NCBI RefSeq assembly: GCF_028649655.1
Contig: NZ_JAQSLN010000002.1
Span: 248,001-312,000, forward strand
DNA length: 64,000 nt
DNA from: Halobacteriovorax sp. GB3
GTDB lineage: Bacteria; Bdellovibrionota; Bacteriovoracia; Bacteriovoracales; Bacteriovoracaceae
Direction: 5' to 3'
Shown here: positions 17,764 through 27,151 of the stretch, one piece after another
How positions within the stretch are numbered: position 1 is the stretch's first letter
Layout of the letters: each line of letters starts with the position of its first letter
Position numbers and translations under genes: made by a program
Notes under the pieces: model-generated
Told to the model about the DNA's origin: nothing
Databases searched by the model: none
What the model saw: only the letters and a program-made list of their open reading frames with translations

Positions 17764-18624
17764 TTAAAACTTTGGTGATTCTATGTTCACATCATTATTT
17801 TGATTATTTGCTTTATAGTATTGTCTTCTAATTTTAGATCTTTGTTGATGGGTGAACATTTCTTCCTCTTTAATCAACGATATTTCACGTTTGGCCAAGC
17901 TTACATACTTAGACTCTGGAAAATTTTCCTGAATTTCGAGGAATTTCTTTAATGCGTGATCAGTCATATGAAGGTTTTTCAATGTCAGCGCCCATTGGTA
18001 ATGTGGCTCTGGATTATTTGTACATGTACCTTTTGATGCATCTTTAAAGGAGTTTAGCGCCTTGTGATACTTGAATGTACTCTTGTAGACTAGGCCGAGT
18101 TGGTAATTGGCCGCACAATAATCTTTTTTAAGGTCAGTTGCTTTTGTTAGAAAGGTAACTGCTTTTTGTTTTTCATTTTGCTTAAGAAAAATTAAGCCTA
18201 AATTATAGTGAGTTCTATACTGGTGAGGGTAAGTCAGATCTTCTAAAATCAATTCATATTGTTGCTTAGCTTTTGAAAGTTGCCCCATCTCGAAATAAAT
18301 TGAAGCAAGATTATTTCTTGCATCAGAGTTTTTTGGATCAAGTTCAAGTGATTTCTCCAAATGCTTAAGTGCGAGATCATTTCTTTTTTTGAAGTAGTAG
18401 GCCATTCCCAAGTTATTAAAAGTCCTTGAACTACTTGGATCAAGTTTAGCCGCTTGTTTTAAGTAATTAAGAGCATCTGTATAGTCTTTAGAGATAAGCT
18501 TTTGAGTTCCATGAGCATAGTAGATATCAGCTTTTTTCTCATTACTCGATTGTACTTTCTTAGATGCACAAGAAGTAAGAGTTGATATCGAAAGAATAAT
18601 TAAAATACTTTTTAACAACGACAT
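17764..18624 (-). CDS. TPR-repeat lipoprotein (PilF/Tgl-like)
   Basis: The 286-residue protein has a lipoprotein signal peptide with lipobox LTSC (Cys 19) followed by at least five tetratricopeptide repeats (e.g. SRTFNNLGMAYYFKKRNDLA). PilF/Tgl proteins of this size are outer-membrane lipoproteins that help secretin assembly; whether this one does is inference, as no pilus gene is in the window. It is directly upstream of the RodZ-like gene. AGGGG seven bases before ATG 18624 serves as ribosome-binding site. Confidence 0.85.
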   Translation of the reverse strand: MSLLKSILIILSISTLTSCASKKVQSSNEKKADIYYAHGTQKLISKDYTDALNYLKQAAKLDPSSSRTFNNLGMAYYFKKRNDLALKHLEKSLELDPKNSDARNNLASIYFEMGQLSKAKQQYELILEDLTYPHQYRTHYNLGLIFLKQNEKQKAVTFLTKATDLKKDYCAANYQLGLVYKSTFKYHKALNSFKDASKGTCTNNPEPHYQWALTLKNLHMTDHALKKFLEIQENFPESKYVSLAKREISLIKEEEMFTHQQRSKIRRQYYKANNQNNDVNIESPKF

Positions 18625-18681
18625 TGAAAAACCCCTGATTAAACTTAGTTAAATTGTACTTGAAGCCCTAGGGGAAAGCAA

Positions 18682-19800
18682 TCATCGTCGTTTTAGTATT
18701 GCCAGAGTTTCAAAGTGCCGCGTTCCTGGAAAAAGATCAAAGAGGTGAACTTCCAGCAATTCATATCGATCTGAAATTTTGGCCAGATCGCGAACTAAAT
18801 TAGGGCACTCACAGCCTATGTAGTAAATCATTTCAGGGTAAGATGCCTTTTCTAGAAAAGCGTCAATATTCTTAAGTCCACTTCGTGGAGGGTCTATGAT
18901 GAGAGTTTCACATTTCTCACTAAAGAATTGGTCAAGTAGTTGAGAGAAATGCTCGGGAGCTTTTCTTCCATAGAGGTTGAGCTGGCGATAACTTTGATGC
19001 TCTTTGACTTTAATATATTTTGTTTCAGTTCCATCGATGACGAGAGTTTTGAGGTGAGCGCTCGTGGCCGTTAAATTACCGCTACCACCAAATAAATCAA
19101 TCGCATTACCAGACCTTTCTTCAAGGTGGGTGCTAAGCGTGAGATTCATTAATTGGTTCATTTTCTCATTAACTTGACTGAAGCCGCCATGAGCATAATT
19201 TTTATTGTGGTGAACTGAGACTTCATGATCTTTTAAATAGATTTCAAAATGTCCTTGGGCCTTGTCTTTAGGACCAATCTTCCTTTGCCAATTCTGATAA
19301 AGTTGATCAAATTTCTCTTGGAGCTCACTTCTTAAGAGCTTGCATTTTGGAACTTCAACGATACTTTCTTGAAGCGCGTCAAAGTAGCCAAGTTTATTTT
19401 CTTCAACATCGTAATGAAGCTGAATACGGTTTCTGTAACCAAAACGCTCACTGGCCTTGTGAATATGAATCTTACTCGAATCTAATTGCGATTGAATCGT
19501 TCTAAAGTGCCTCTTGAGGGCCTCTTCTTTAAAGACAACCTCTTGCTCGTAGTCGGTATGGAGATAGTGGCAACTGGGGCATTCATGAAAGTGAGGGCAC
19601 TGGTCCTCGATTCTTAGATCGCTTTTGCGATCAACTTTGGTGGCCTTAGCAAAGTGAACTTTCTTCTTTGATTTAAGAATCTCACAGGTACCCGACTCCC
19701 CAGGTAGGGTTTTAGGAATAAAAATTATTTTGTCATCTTTTTTACTGACACCCTGACCGAGTGGGTCAATATGCTCAATTTCAAACTTATTTACTTTCAC
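18682..19800 (-). CDS. RumA/TrmA-family 23S rRNA (uracil-5-)-methyltransferase
   Basis: This family makes 5-methyluridine in rRNA or tRNA. The 372-residue protein starts with a TRAM-like RNA-binding domain. An iron-sulfur cysteine cluster follows (CPHFHECPSC, about 88-97), then the SAM-binding domain with IDLFGGSGNLTAT and IIDPPRSGLKN. The segment holding the catalytic cysteine reads YIGCECPNLVRDL instead of the usual SCNPxTLxRD: the Cys is kept, but Asn-Pro is replaced by Glu-Cys. GFSQVNEKMN is typical. The Fe-S cluster points to an RlmD/RlmC-like rRNA enzyme rather than TrmA. It is divergent from trkH. Confidence 0.9.
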   Translation of the reverse strand: MKVNKFEIEHIDPLGQGVSKKDDKIIFIPKTLPGESGTCEILKSKKKVHFAKATKVDRKSDLRIEDQCPHFHECPSCHYLHTDYEQEVVFKEEALKRHFRTIQSQLDSSKIHIHKASERFGYRNRIQLHYDVEENKLGYFDALQESIVEVPKCKLLRSELQEKFDQLYQNWQRKIGPKDKAQGHFEIYLKDHEVSVHHNKNYAHGGFSQVNEKMNQLMNLTLSTHLEERSGNAIDLFGGSGNLTATSAHLKTLVIDGTETKYIKVKEHQSYRQLNLYGRKAPEHFSQLLDQFFSEKCETLIIDPPRSGLKNIDAFLEKASYPEMIYYIGCECPNLVRDLAKISDRYELLEVHLFDLFPGTRHFETLAILKRR

Positions 19801-19874
19801 GTTGACTCTTTAATATGTAAGGTGGAAAAAGTAACCTATCAAATCTAATAGGCAATTAGTATTATCATAGTCTT

Positions 19875-21617
19875 ATGTTTCAAATTTTACTGAAAATTCC
19901 ATTTTTGTTAGAGCTCTTTTTTAACGGCACATTTATCCTCTTTTATACAATGAAGACGATGGACCGTTTACCTAAGTCAATCGATTCGAGTCTCGTTGAT
20001 TGGGGTCTTCAGCATGGGGCTAAGATAGTTCCTTTCATGATCTTTTTAAACATCATAGTAAATTTTATCTCAGGTAAAGGCGTAGAAGACTTTCTAAGAA
20101 AGCACATCTTCTCGGTTCTTTGCTTTGTTCCTCTATTGATAACTTGGGGAGATATTGAATTTGCTTTTGGTCTAAGTGCTGCTCACTTAATTGCAACAGT
20201 GCTATCGCTTTATGATGAAGAAGACAAGTCAGAACAAAAAGAAGATGAGCAAAATAGGGGACCACAAAAACCATCTGAGTTTTTAGGTATTAAGTTAAAG
20301 CCAGCACAATTAGTTCTTTTATCATTTGGACTTGTTATTTTGATTGGAGCCTTTCTGTTGAAGCTTCCTGTTTCCAGTGTTTCTGGAAAGAGTATGGACT
20401 TTATTGATGCTCTCTTTATGGCCACTTCAGCAACTTGTGTAACTGGACTTGGGACCATCTCTGTTGCGAGTGATCTTTCTCTTTTTGGCCAGATCGTCAT
20501 TCTTATTCTTATTCAGATTGGTGGACTTTCTATTATGACTCTTTACTCTTCAATGACTATTCTTCTTGGAAAGTCGATGAGGATGAAAGACCGTATTATT
20601 ATGCAGGATCTTCTGGATGTTTCATCTCTTGAAGAGCTCTTCCATATGATCGTTGATATTGTTAAATACACATTCTTCTTAGAACTATGGGGTGGAATTG
20701 TTTTAACAATTGCATTTACTTTTGAAGGCTTCGAATTTTCTAGGGCCATCTATTACGGTTTTTTTCACAGTATTTCAGCCTTCTGTAATGCGGGCTTTGC
20801 CCTCTTTGATAACTCTCTTGAAAGTTATGCAACGAGCCCACTTATTCACGGAACAATTTCCGTCTTAATCACATTAGGTGGACTTGGTTTCATTGTTTTA
20901 AAAGAACTAAAAGAAGTTGCAACTGGTAATAAATCTCTTGTTCGTCTTGGAATGCACTCTAAGATTGTTATCGTTTCTTCTTTTGTTTTAACTGTAATGG
21001 GATTTTTCATAATCTTCTTTGGTGAGTTCTTAAATGCACTTGATAACTATACAGTTTGGGAAAAGGTTCAAGTGGCCATGTTTCAGTCTGTCACTTTAAG
21101 AACGGCTGGATTTAATACCATTCCATTAACAAATTTAAATAACTATACAATTTTTGCGATGATCCTCTTTATGTTTATTGGTGGTTCTCCGGGCTCAACT
21201 GCTGGTGGTATTAAAACGAGTACCCTCGCCATTCTTGTCCAGTCTATTCGATCTACTTTATCTGGTAAGAAAGATGTAATTGCCTTTGATCGAAAGATTC
21301 CTCCGCAAATTGTTGTTAGGGCAACGGCCCTGACCTTTATCTCCGTTTTCATTGCTTCATTCTTTGTCTTTCTTTTAATGAAGCTCGAACCGGAACAATC
21401 ATTTTTGCCACTTGTTTTTGAAGTCATCAGTGCTTCTGGAACAGTTGGTTTAACCTTAGGAATTACAAGTTACTTAAGTTTTATGGGGAAATTTGCTATT
21501 TCTGTTTTGATGCTCATTGGCCGGATTGGTCCACTAACTCTCATTCTTGCTATTGGAGAAAAGAGTGGCTCAAAAGGAAATGCAGAATACCCTCATGGCC
21601 GAATCATGATCGGTTAA
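19875..21617 (+). CDS. trkH: K+ uptake channel subunit (TrkH/KtrB family)
   Basis: This is the membrane pore of a Trk/Ktr potassium uptake system. The 580-residue protein shows the four pore-loop repeats expected, with filter-region sequences TCVTGLG, AFCNAGF, LRTAGFN and SASGTVGLT, and GGSPGSTAGGIKTST after the third loop. Two or more hydrophobic segments and a charged linker (DEEDKSEQKEDEQN) precede the core, an N-terminal extension that KtrB lacks. It is followed by trkA (21-base gap) and a HAMP-PAS gene. Whether transport is H+- or Na+-coupled cannot be read from the sequence. Confidence 0.94.
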   Translation: MFQILLKIPFLLELFFNGTFILFYTMKTMDRLPKSIDSSLVDWGLQHGAKIVPFMIFLNIIVNFISGKGVEDFLRKHIFSVLCFVPLLITWGDIEFAFGLSAAHLIATVLSLYDEEDKSEQKEDEQNRGPQKPSEFLGIKLKPAQLVLLSFGLVILIGAFLLKLPVSSVSGKSMDFIDALFMATSATCVTGLGTISVASDLSLFGQIVILILIQIGGLSIMTLYSSMTILLGKSMRMKDRIIMQDLLDVSSLEELFHMIVDIVKYTFFLELWGGIVLTIAFTFEGFEFSRAIYYGFFHSISAFCNAGFALFDNSLESYATSPLIHGTISVLITLGGLGFIVLKELKEVATGNKSLVRLGMHSKIVIVSSFVLTVMGFFIIFFGEFLNALDNYTVWEKVQVAMFQSVTLRTAGFNTIPLTNLNNYTIFAMILFMFIGGSPGSTAGGIKTSTLAILVQSIRSTLSGKKDVIAFDRKIPPQIVVRATALTFISVFIASFFVFLLMKLEPEQSFLPLVFEVISASGTVGLTLGITSYLSFMGKFAISVLMLIGRIGPLTLILAIGEKSGSKGNAEYPHGRIMIG

Positions 21618-21638
21618 GAATAAAGAATTGGAGATACT

Positions 21639-22334
21639 ATGTTAGTTGCAGTCATTGGACTTGGAACATTTGGAGCTAAAACAGCTGTACGTCTTTATGA
21701 AAAAGGCGCCGAGGTTATTGCGATTGATAAAGAGCAAGACCTTGTCGATAAAATTAAAGACCGTGTTACACATGCCGTGGCACTAGATGTTACTGAAGAG
21801 AGGGCCCTTCGCTCCGTTAATATTTCAGATGTCGATGTTGCCGTCGTCGCAATTGGTGACTCTATTGAAAGTTCAATTATGGCCGTAACAATGCTTAGAA
21901 AACTAGGGGTAGGTCGAGTAATTGCAAGAGCAACCTCAGTTCTTCACGAGCACGTTCTCCATGAAATTGGAGCTTCTGAAATTATTAAAGTTGAAGAAGA
22001 GATGGGGGAAATTATCGCCTCTAAAATCGTCGCGCCACACGTACTTCAGAGATATAACTTCGCCGCAGGTTATTCAATTGTCGAATTGAAGCTTGGTAAA
22101 AAATTTGAAGGAAAGACTCTCGTTGAAAGTAAAATTAGACAAAATTACAACTTAAATATCGTTGCCCTTCAAAAGAAAGTTCCATTTATTTCAGAGGATG
22201 GAAAGTCTTCTTATCGAGTTGAAATTAACGATTGTCCAATGCCTATGGATGTAATCGAAGCCGATGATATCGTCGTTCTCGTAGGTAGTGAGAAAAACTT
22301 TAATAAATTATTTGCCGAATTGGCAGAGGGGTAA
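21639..22334 (+). CDS. trkA: K+ uptake regulatory subunit (TrkA/KtrA, RCK domains)
   Basis: RCK proteins form a cytoplasmic ring that gates the TrkH/KtrB pore in response to nucleotides. The 231-residue protein has a Rossmann RCK_N domain (VAVIGLGTFGAKTAVRLYEKG, with its G-x-G-x-x-G) and acidic D/K motif AIDKEQD, followed by an RCK_C domain (about 145-231). A single RCK pair makes it KtrA-sized rather than the double-length TrkA of E. coli. GGAGAT precedes ATG 21639. It lies 3 bases before the next gene. Confidence 0.94.
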   Translation: MLVAVIGLGTFGAKTAVRLYEKGAEVIAIDKEQDLVDKIKDRVTHAVALDVTEERALRSVNISDVDVAVVAIGDSIESSIMAVTMLRKLGVGRVIARATSVLHEHVLHEIGASEIIKVEEEMGEIIASKIVAPHVLQRYNFAAGYSIVELKLGKKFEGKTLVESKIRQNYNLNIVALQKKVPFISEDGKSSYRVEINDCPMPMDVIEADDIVVLVGSEKNFNKLFAELAEG

Positions 22335-22337
22335 GCC

Positions 22338-23570
22338 GTGAACTTATCACTAAGAAATAGAGTCGCAACGAGTTTTGGTATCGCTACAATTGTAGTCCTG
22401 ATTCTTACTTTTATGGTCTTTCATTTTTTGAATTCACTAAATAAAGACATTGAATCAATTACTTTAAAATCAAACAGAGCTTCTATTCTAACTGATGAAG
22501 TTCGTATCTCTGCGGTTTCTATCATGAAGAGATCAAGAGAGCTTTTAGCAAGAAAGAGAAAGGCCAATACGGTAGAGAGGCTTTCTACACTATGTGATAG
22601 TTTCACTTCTCAACTTCAAGCACTTGATACACTTTATAAAGATGGAGATGCTAAACAGGCCGTAAAGCAGATGCTCTCTTATGTTGATTCTTTAAAAATC
22701 GTTCTTTCTAAGGCCTCTGTTTATAATAGAGATGACCCTGGAATGAATTCAATTGGAGATCTTGCGGATAAAATTCTTGATGCCTTTTCTGAATTTCAAG
22801 ACATCCAATATGATCACAATTTAGATCGTGACAAGAAGATTAAGAAAATTATTGAAGAAACCAAAAGAAATATGATGATCACGTTGATCATCGGTTTCCT
22901 TGGAACAATTATTCTGGCCTTAGTTGTACCTGGAAAGATTGCACTACCATTTAAGAAGATCAAAGATGCTATTCGTGAACTTCAAGATTGTAACTTCGAT
23001 GTTAGTATTTACTATTCACAAGATGATGAGATTGGAGAGATTGCTCGAGAAATGAATAAAATGATTCAGTCATTTAAAGTTTTCGAGGAACTTCGTACAG
23101 ATAGAATCAATGTTGAGAATAGAAAATTTGATGTTCTTGCTAATATGGTTAGAAGACCAGTTCTTATTGCCAATGCTAAGGGAGAGCTTATTTATATGAA
23201 TAATCAGCTCTACTCACTACTTCAAGTTCAATCTGAAGATGTAATTGGTAAGCAGATGGATGATACTGCACTTCCAAAATCTATTATGGAAACTTTTGAA
23301 ATTGCGATTAAACGTCGTTCAAAAATTGAAAATGCTGAGATTGGAATTGTTGCGAAAAAAGAAATTGAAAGCAAAGATGTTGGAGAGGCCATTTCACATG
23401 GAGTAGAGATCACTGATGAGGTTGGTGAAGTCGATGCTCCTGTCGAAGAGGAAAGCGAACCAGAGATTGAATATGTTTATCAAGGTTATGCTAATGTCAT
23501 TCCTATTAGAGGAAAAGATAGCTCTCTCGACTATTACCTTATGGTTATGTCAAAAGAAGTTTATGCATAA
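22338..23570 (+). CDS. Membrane HAMP-PAS protein without an output domain
   Basis: The 410-residue product has one N-terminal membrane helix (about 10-30) and a helical periplasmic region. A second helix near 178-198 is followed by a HAMP domain (PFKKIKDAIRELQDCNFDV, then QDDEIGEIAREMNKM) and a PAS-like domain (RRPVLIANAKGELIYMNNQ). The C-terminus is acidic and ends without kinase, GGDEF, EAL or methyl-accepting domain. GTG 22338 is supported by GAGGGG six bases upstream and by the 3-base gap to trkA. Co-transcription with trkHA suggests it senses a condition relevant to K+ uptake; this is inference. Confidence 0.88.
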   Translation: MNLSLRNRVATSFGIATIVVLILTFMVFHFLNSLNKDIESITLKSNRASILTDEVRISAVSIMKRSRELLARKRKANTVERLSTLCDSFTSQLQALDTLYKDGDAKQAVKQMLSYVDSLKIVLSKASVYNRDDPGMNSIGDLADKILDAFSEFQDIQYDHNLDRDKKIKKIIEETKRNMMITLIIGFLGTIILALVVPGKIALPFKKIKDAIRELQDCNFDVSIYYSQDDEIGEIAREMNKMIQSFKVFEELRTDRINVENRKFDVLANMVRRPVLIANAKGELIYMNNQLYSLLQVQSEDVIGKQMDDTALPKSIMETFEIAIKRRSKIENAEIGIVAKKEIESKDVGEAISHGVEITDEVGEVDAPVEEESEPEIEYVYQGYANVIPIRGKDSSLDYYLMVMSKEVYA

Positions 23571-23598
23571 AAATGGCGCATCACGCGCCATTTTTTTT
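23571..23598 (+). terminator. Terminator of the trk operon
   Basis: AAATGGCGC (23571-23579) pairs with GCGCCATTT (23585-23593) around ATCAC, and eight Ts (23591-23598) overlap the 3' arm. It begins at the first base after the stop of the HAMP-PAS gene. Confidence 0.9.
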
Positions 23599-23723
23599 GC
23601 CCACAAATAGGTTTTGTTTTACATTTGTTTTAATGCACAGTGTTTTTTTGTCGAAAAACAGAGTTTTATTTGGCTTTTTCGCTCGATTGGCTCAATTTCT
23701 ATATTAATAATTCCCATTAACTT

Positions 23724-23732
23724 TGCTAGAAT
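23724..23732 (+). promoter_or_regulatory. Extended -10 promoter for lepA
   Basis: TG-C-TAGAAT (TG 23724-23725, hexamer 23727-23732) matches an extended -10 element and lies 44 bases before the lepA start. I see no good -35 at 17 bases, as is usual for extended -10 promoters. Confidence 0.45.
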
Positions 23733-23776
23733 GATGTGATTTTTAAAATCAAATAGACTTCATTGAAAGGCCAAAA

Positions 23777-25582
23777 ATGATAGACAGGAAATTAATTAGA
23801 AACTTTTCCATTATTGCTCACATCGATCACGGAAAATCAACGCTTGCTGATCGTCTGATTGAGCATACAAATGCCATCACAGATAGAGAAAAAACAGATC
23901 GGCTTTTAGATAACATGGATCTTGAAAAAGAGCGTGGGATTACAATTAAAGCTCAAACTGTTCGTATCTCGTACGATGCAAAAGATGGAAATACATACTA
24001 TCTCAATCTAATCGATACTCCAGGTCACGTGGATTTTTCTTATGAAGTTTCTCGCTCTCTTGCCTCTTGTGATGGAGCACTTCTTGTTGTTGATGCTTCT
24101 CAAGGAGTTGAAGCACAAACTCTGGCCAACGTTTATATGGCCATTGAAAATAATCTCGAAATCGTTCCCGTTCTTAACAAGATTGATCTTCCTCACGCTG
24201 ATGCTGATCGAGTAAAGCAAGAGATTGAAGATGTTGTTGGAATAGATGCATTAGAAGCTGATGAAGTTTCCGCCAAATCGGGGATTGGAATTGATAATTT
24301 ACTTGAAACAATTATTGAAAAGATTCCTTGTCCTTCAGGTAACCCTGATGCAGATCTTCAGGCCTTGATTTTTGATTCTTGGTTTGATCCATACCAAGGT
24401 GTTGTCTTCATCGTTCGTGTTGTACAAGGAACATTGACTAAGAAAGATAAAATTTATCTCAAACATTCTGATCAAGAGTATGAAGTTTTAAAACTTGCAG
24501 TTAACACACCATTTTTCACTGAGCTAAAAGAAATTGGAGCAGGTGAAGTTGGAATGGTTATCTGTGGGATCAAAAATATTCGTGATGTCAAAGTTGGTGA
24601 CACACTTATTCATGCGAAGAAAAAGAACACTCCAAGTTTAGCTGGTTACGAAGAAGTAAAACCAATGGTTTTCTGTGGGATCTTTCCAGTTGATTCTGTT
24701 GAGTATGAAAATTTAAAAGATGCCCTCGAGAAATTAGCTCTCAATGATTCATCATTTACATATGAGCCAGAAACTTCACAGGCCCTCGGTTTCGGTTTTA
24801 GATGTGGATTTCTAGGCCTTCTTCACATGAACATTATCCAAGAGAGACTTGAACGAGAATTCCAATTAAGTCTCATTTCTACAGCACCATCTGTATCGTA
24901 TCGAGTGAATTTAAACAGTGGTGAAAATATTGAAGTTTCTAACCCTTCAGAACTACCTGATGCGACAAAGTTTGAAACAATTGAAGAGCCTGTTGTCGCT
25001 ATTTCTATTCACGTTCCAAATGAATATGTTGGAAAAATCATTAAATTATGTGAAGAGAAGCGCGGTATTCAGACTGGGATGGATTACATTACTGAAGATA
25101 GAGTACAAGTTAATTACGACCTTCCTCTAAGTGAGATGGTTTTTGATTTTTACGATAAGCTAAAAAGTATGACTAAAGGTTATGCTTCTCTAGACTACGA
25201 CTTTAAGGGATATGCAGCCGCTGAACTTGTAAAAGTAGACGTTCTTCTCAATGGTGAAAAAGTTGATGCTCTTTCAATTATTAGCCACAGAGACCACGCC
25301 TATAGTAAGGGTCGTGCCCTTACTGAAAGACTTAGAAAAGTAATTGAAAGGCAGCAATTTGATATTGCTATTCAAGCTTCCGTTGGTGCGAAAGTTATTG
25401 CAAGGGAATCTGTTAAGGCCCTTAGAAAGAACGTTCTTGCTAAATGTTATGGAGGGGATGTTTCGAGAAAGAGAAAGCTCCTTGAAAAGCAGAAAGCTGG
25501 TAAAAAGAGAATGAAAATGGTTGGAAGTGTAGAGGTTCCACAAGAAGCTTTCCTTGCTGTATTAAGTATGGATGAGGATTAG
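23777..25582 (+). CDS. lepA: Elongation factor 4 (LepA)
   Basis: LepA is a translational GTPase that acts on the ribosome and can back-translocate tRNAs. The 601-residue protein is full length: G1 AHIDHGKS near residue 14, the G2 region [12 protein letters not shown]3 DTPGHVDF, G4 NKIDLP. EF-G-like domains follow, with [12 protein letters not shown], and the LepA-specific C-terminal domain contains [17 protein letters not shown]. Its stop codon directly abuts the ATG of the next gene, so the pair is translated together. Confidence 0.97.
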   Translation: MIDRKLIRNFSIIAHIDHGKSTLADRLIEHTNAITDREKTDRLLDNMDLEKERGITIKAQTVRISYDAKDGNTYYLNLIDTPGHVDFSYEVSRSLASCDGALLVVDASQGVEAQTLANVYMAIENNLEIVPVLNKIDLPHADADRVKQEIEDVVGIDALEADEVSAKSGIGIDNLLETIIEKIPCPSGNPDADLQALIFDSWFDPYQGVVFIVRVVQGTLTKKDKIYLKHSDQEYEVLKLAVNTPFFTELKEIGAGEVGMVICGIKNIRDVKVGDTLIHAKKKNTPSLAGYEEVKPMVFCGIFPVDSVEYENLKDALEKLALNDSSFTYEPETSQALGFGFRCGFLGLLHMNIIQERLEREFQLSLISTAPSVSYRVNLNSGENIEVSNPSELPDATKFETIEEPVVAISIHVPNEYVGKIIKLCEEKRGIQTGMDYITEDRVQVNYDLPLSEMVFDFYDKLKSMTKGYASLDYDFKGYAAAELVKVDVLLNGEKVDALSIISHRDHAYSKGRALTERLRKVIERQQFDIAIQASVGAKVIARESVKALRKNVLAKCYGGDVSRKRKLLEKQKAGKKRMKMVGSVEVPQEAFLAVLSMDED

Positions 25583-26209
25583 ATGGATACAAACCTTGAA
25601 AAGCACATTCAAAATGCTCTCGTGAAGTTTACTTCTAAAGAGTATTATGAAGATCTCGTTAAAGCGAAAGAAGAATACTTCACAAAAGCCGGTCAAGTTT
25701 TCGAAGAAGATGACGATTACGAAAATAGAATGAGCTCTTTTAACCTTTGGTACCTTCTACAAAGATTGCCGAGTAATTCTAATGCAACGTTAATGTCAAA
25801 ATATATTGAAGAAGAAGAGGTTGAAGAAGAGGTTAAAGAATCTCTTCTTAATGTTAACCACTCTCTTTTTGAATATACAGGTCAAAGTTTTACTAAGAAG
25901 CATGTTCTTCGCGATATTTTACACGATAAGAAAATTGTTCTAGAGAAAAACTACATCATGCCTTCAATTGTAAAAAATGATATTTTCATGGGAAGAACAA
26001 TTGATTTTAATAGCAAGTCATACCTTCTTGAAGGTATCACAACGGTTCCTGTTGATGTGAGGTCCGTTTTGATCAAAGAATCTAAAAAGGTAAGAAAGCT
26101 TCAGGATGATAAAAGGGACTTACAATTTCTTATGAAAGTAGAGGCCTTTAAGACAAAGTGGCGCAGATACGGCCACATTGATGCTAAAAAGATTTTTCAA
26201 TTCAAATAA
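25583..26209 (+). CDS. Hypothetical protein co-translated with lepA
   Basis: The 208-residue product starts on the base after the lepA stop codon. I recognise no family. It is soluble, highly charged and predicted mostly helical, with an acidic run (EEEEVEEEVKE, about 75-85) and a basic C-terminal part (KKVRKLQDDKRDLQF, KTKWRRYGHIDAKK). There is no signal peptide. A terminator follows, so lepA and this gene form a two-gene operon; a role linked to translation is only a guess from position. Confidence 0.85.
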   Translation: MDTNLEKHIQNALVKFTSKEYYEDLVKAKEEYFTKAGQVFEEDDDYENRMSSFNLWYLLQRLPSNSNATLMSKYIEEEEVEEEVKESLLNVNHSLFEYTGQSFTKKHVLRDILHDKKIVLEKNYIMPSIVKNDIFMGRTIDFNSKSYLLEGITTVPVDVRSVLIKESKKVRKLQDDKRDLQFLMKVEAFKTKWRRYGHIDAKKIFQFK

Positions 26210-26211
26210 AA

Positions 26212-26242
26212 AAAGCCTCTCTTACGAGAGGCTTTCTTTTTT
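26212..26242. terminator. Bidirectional terminator between lepA operon and a minus-strand gene
   Basis: AAAGCCTCTC (26212-26221) and GAGAGGCTTT (26226-26235) form a ten-pair stem with loop TTAC. T-rich sequence follows on the plus side (TTTCTTTTTT) and an A run precedes it, so it can work for both the lepA operon and the convergent gene at 26257. Confidence 0.85.
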
Positions 26243-26256
26243 ATACTTCTCTTTAT

Positions 26257-27024
26257 TTATTTCTCCATATCTACTGATACTGTCATTTGTGCACGACTGC
26301 CTCTTAGGTTGTTCGATACTGCCTTAATTCGAAGTGTTGTTGCTTTTGCTCCTTGATTGGCATTGAGTTTAACGGCTTCTTCGACACCTTTTCTTAAAAC
26401 TCCTTCTAATCTTGGAAGATCAATAACACGACCATTTGAAAGAACAAGGCTTGCTTCAAGTACGGTTGTATTATTATCCGCTTTAATTTTAATTGCTTTG
26501 ATTTGCTTTGTTGGTAGTTGAATATGTCTTTCAGTTTCGATCCATTTTGATACTTTAAATGTTCTAAGTTCCTTTGTTACGATCTGTGGAAGGGGAGGTT
26601 GTTGTCTTTTTTCATCGACAATAAGAACGACTTTTCTAACTTTAATATTTCCTTTCAATTTAAGTTGCCATACTCCTTGTGAGCTAAGAGCTGGGTTTCT
26701 TAAAACGATTCTCGAGAATGTGCTTCTGTGAGAATCATCGAAGTCGTAGGGACGACCATCAATAATTTCTTTGAGAGAATCATCTTGGCCAACTGTGAGA
26801 TGAACTTTTCCATGACCTTTTTTACTCTTGGCCACGATGGCAACTCTAAGGAGTTCTAGTCCTTTTGCTGTTTTACCTGTTTGTGCTTTTAGGAGTTGCT
26901 TGAGTTTTATAGTGCTCTCACCCCTTAAGTGTTCATCTTGTAATGGTAATTGGATTCTCTGGACGGCTGCTTGAGTTCCTAGTGCTGATAAGAGTAAACC
27001 GGCCAACAATACTTTTTTCATCAT
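26257..27024 (-). CDS. Secreted beta-rich protein of unknown function
   Basis: The 255-residue product has a signal peptide (MMKKVLLAGLLLSALGTQA, cut probably at TQA-A) and a mature part rich in short beta strands and basic residues, with no membrane segment. I recognise no family. Two ATGs are adjacent (27022-27024 and 27019-27021), and GGGAGGGAGAGG just upstream can serve either. It may be periplasmic or exported. Confidence 0.78.
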   Translation of the reverse strand: MMKKVLLAGLLLSALGTQAAVQRIQLPLQDEHLRGESTIKLKQLLKAQTGKTAKGLELLRVAIVAKSKKGHGKVHLTVGQDDSLKEIIDGRPYDFDDSHRSTFSRIVLRNPALSSQGVWQLKLKGNIKVRKVVLIVDEKRQQPPLPQIVTKELRTFKVSKWIETERHIQLPTKQIKAIKIKADNNTTVLEASLVLSNGRVIDLPRLEGVLRKGVEEAVKLNANQGAKATTLRIKAVSNNLRGSRAQMTVSVDMEK

Positions 27025-27151
27025 CCTCTCCCTCCCAGTTTGTGGATGTTGTGACTATTCATCAATTCGTTTGATGTTTGATCGTGATGAAAACAATAAA
27101 AGCAATTGTTATGCCAAAAATGGTTTATGAGATTTCAGTAAGAAGACGCGC

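Noticed and set aside
18631-18674. Terminator between the RumA-type gene and the TPR lipoprotein gene
   Set aside because: Only a five-pair CCCCT/AGGGG stem with a 33-base loop; AGGGG is better explained as the ribosome-binding site of the TPR gene.
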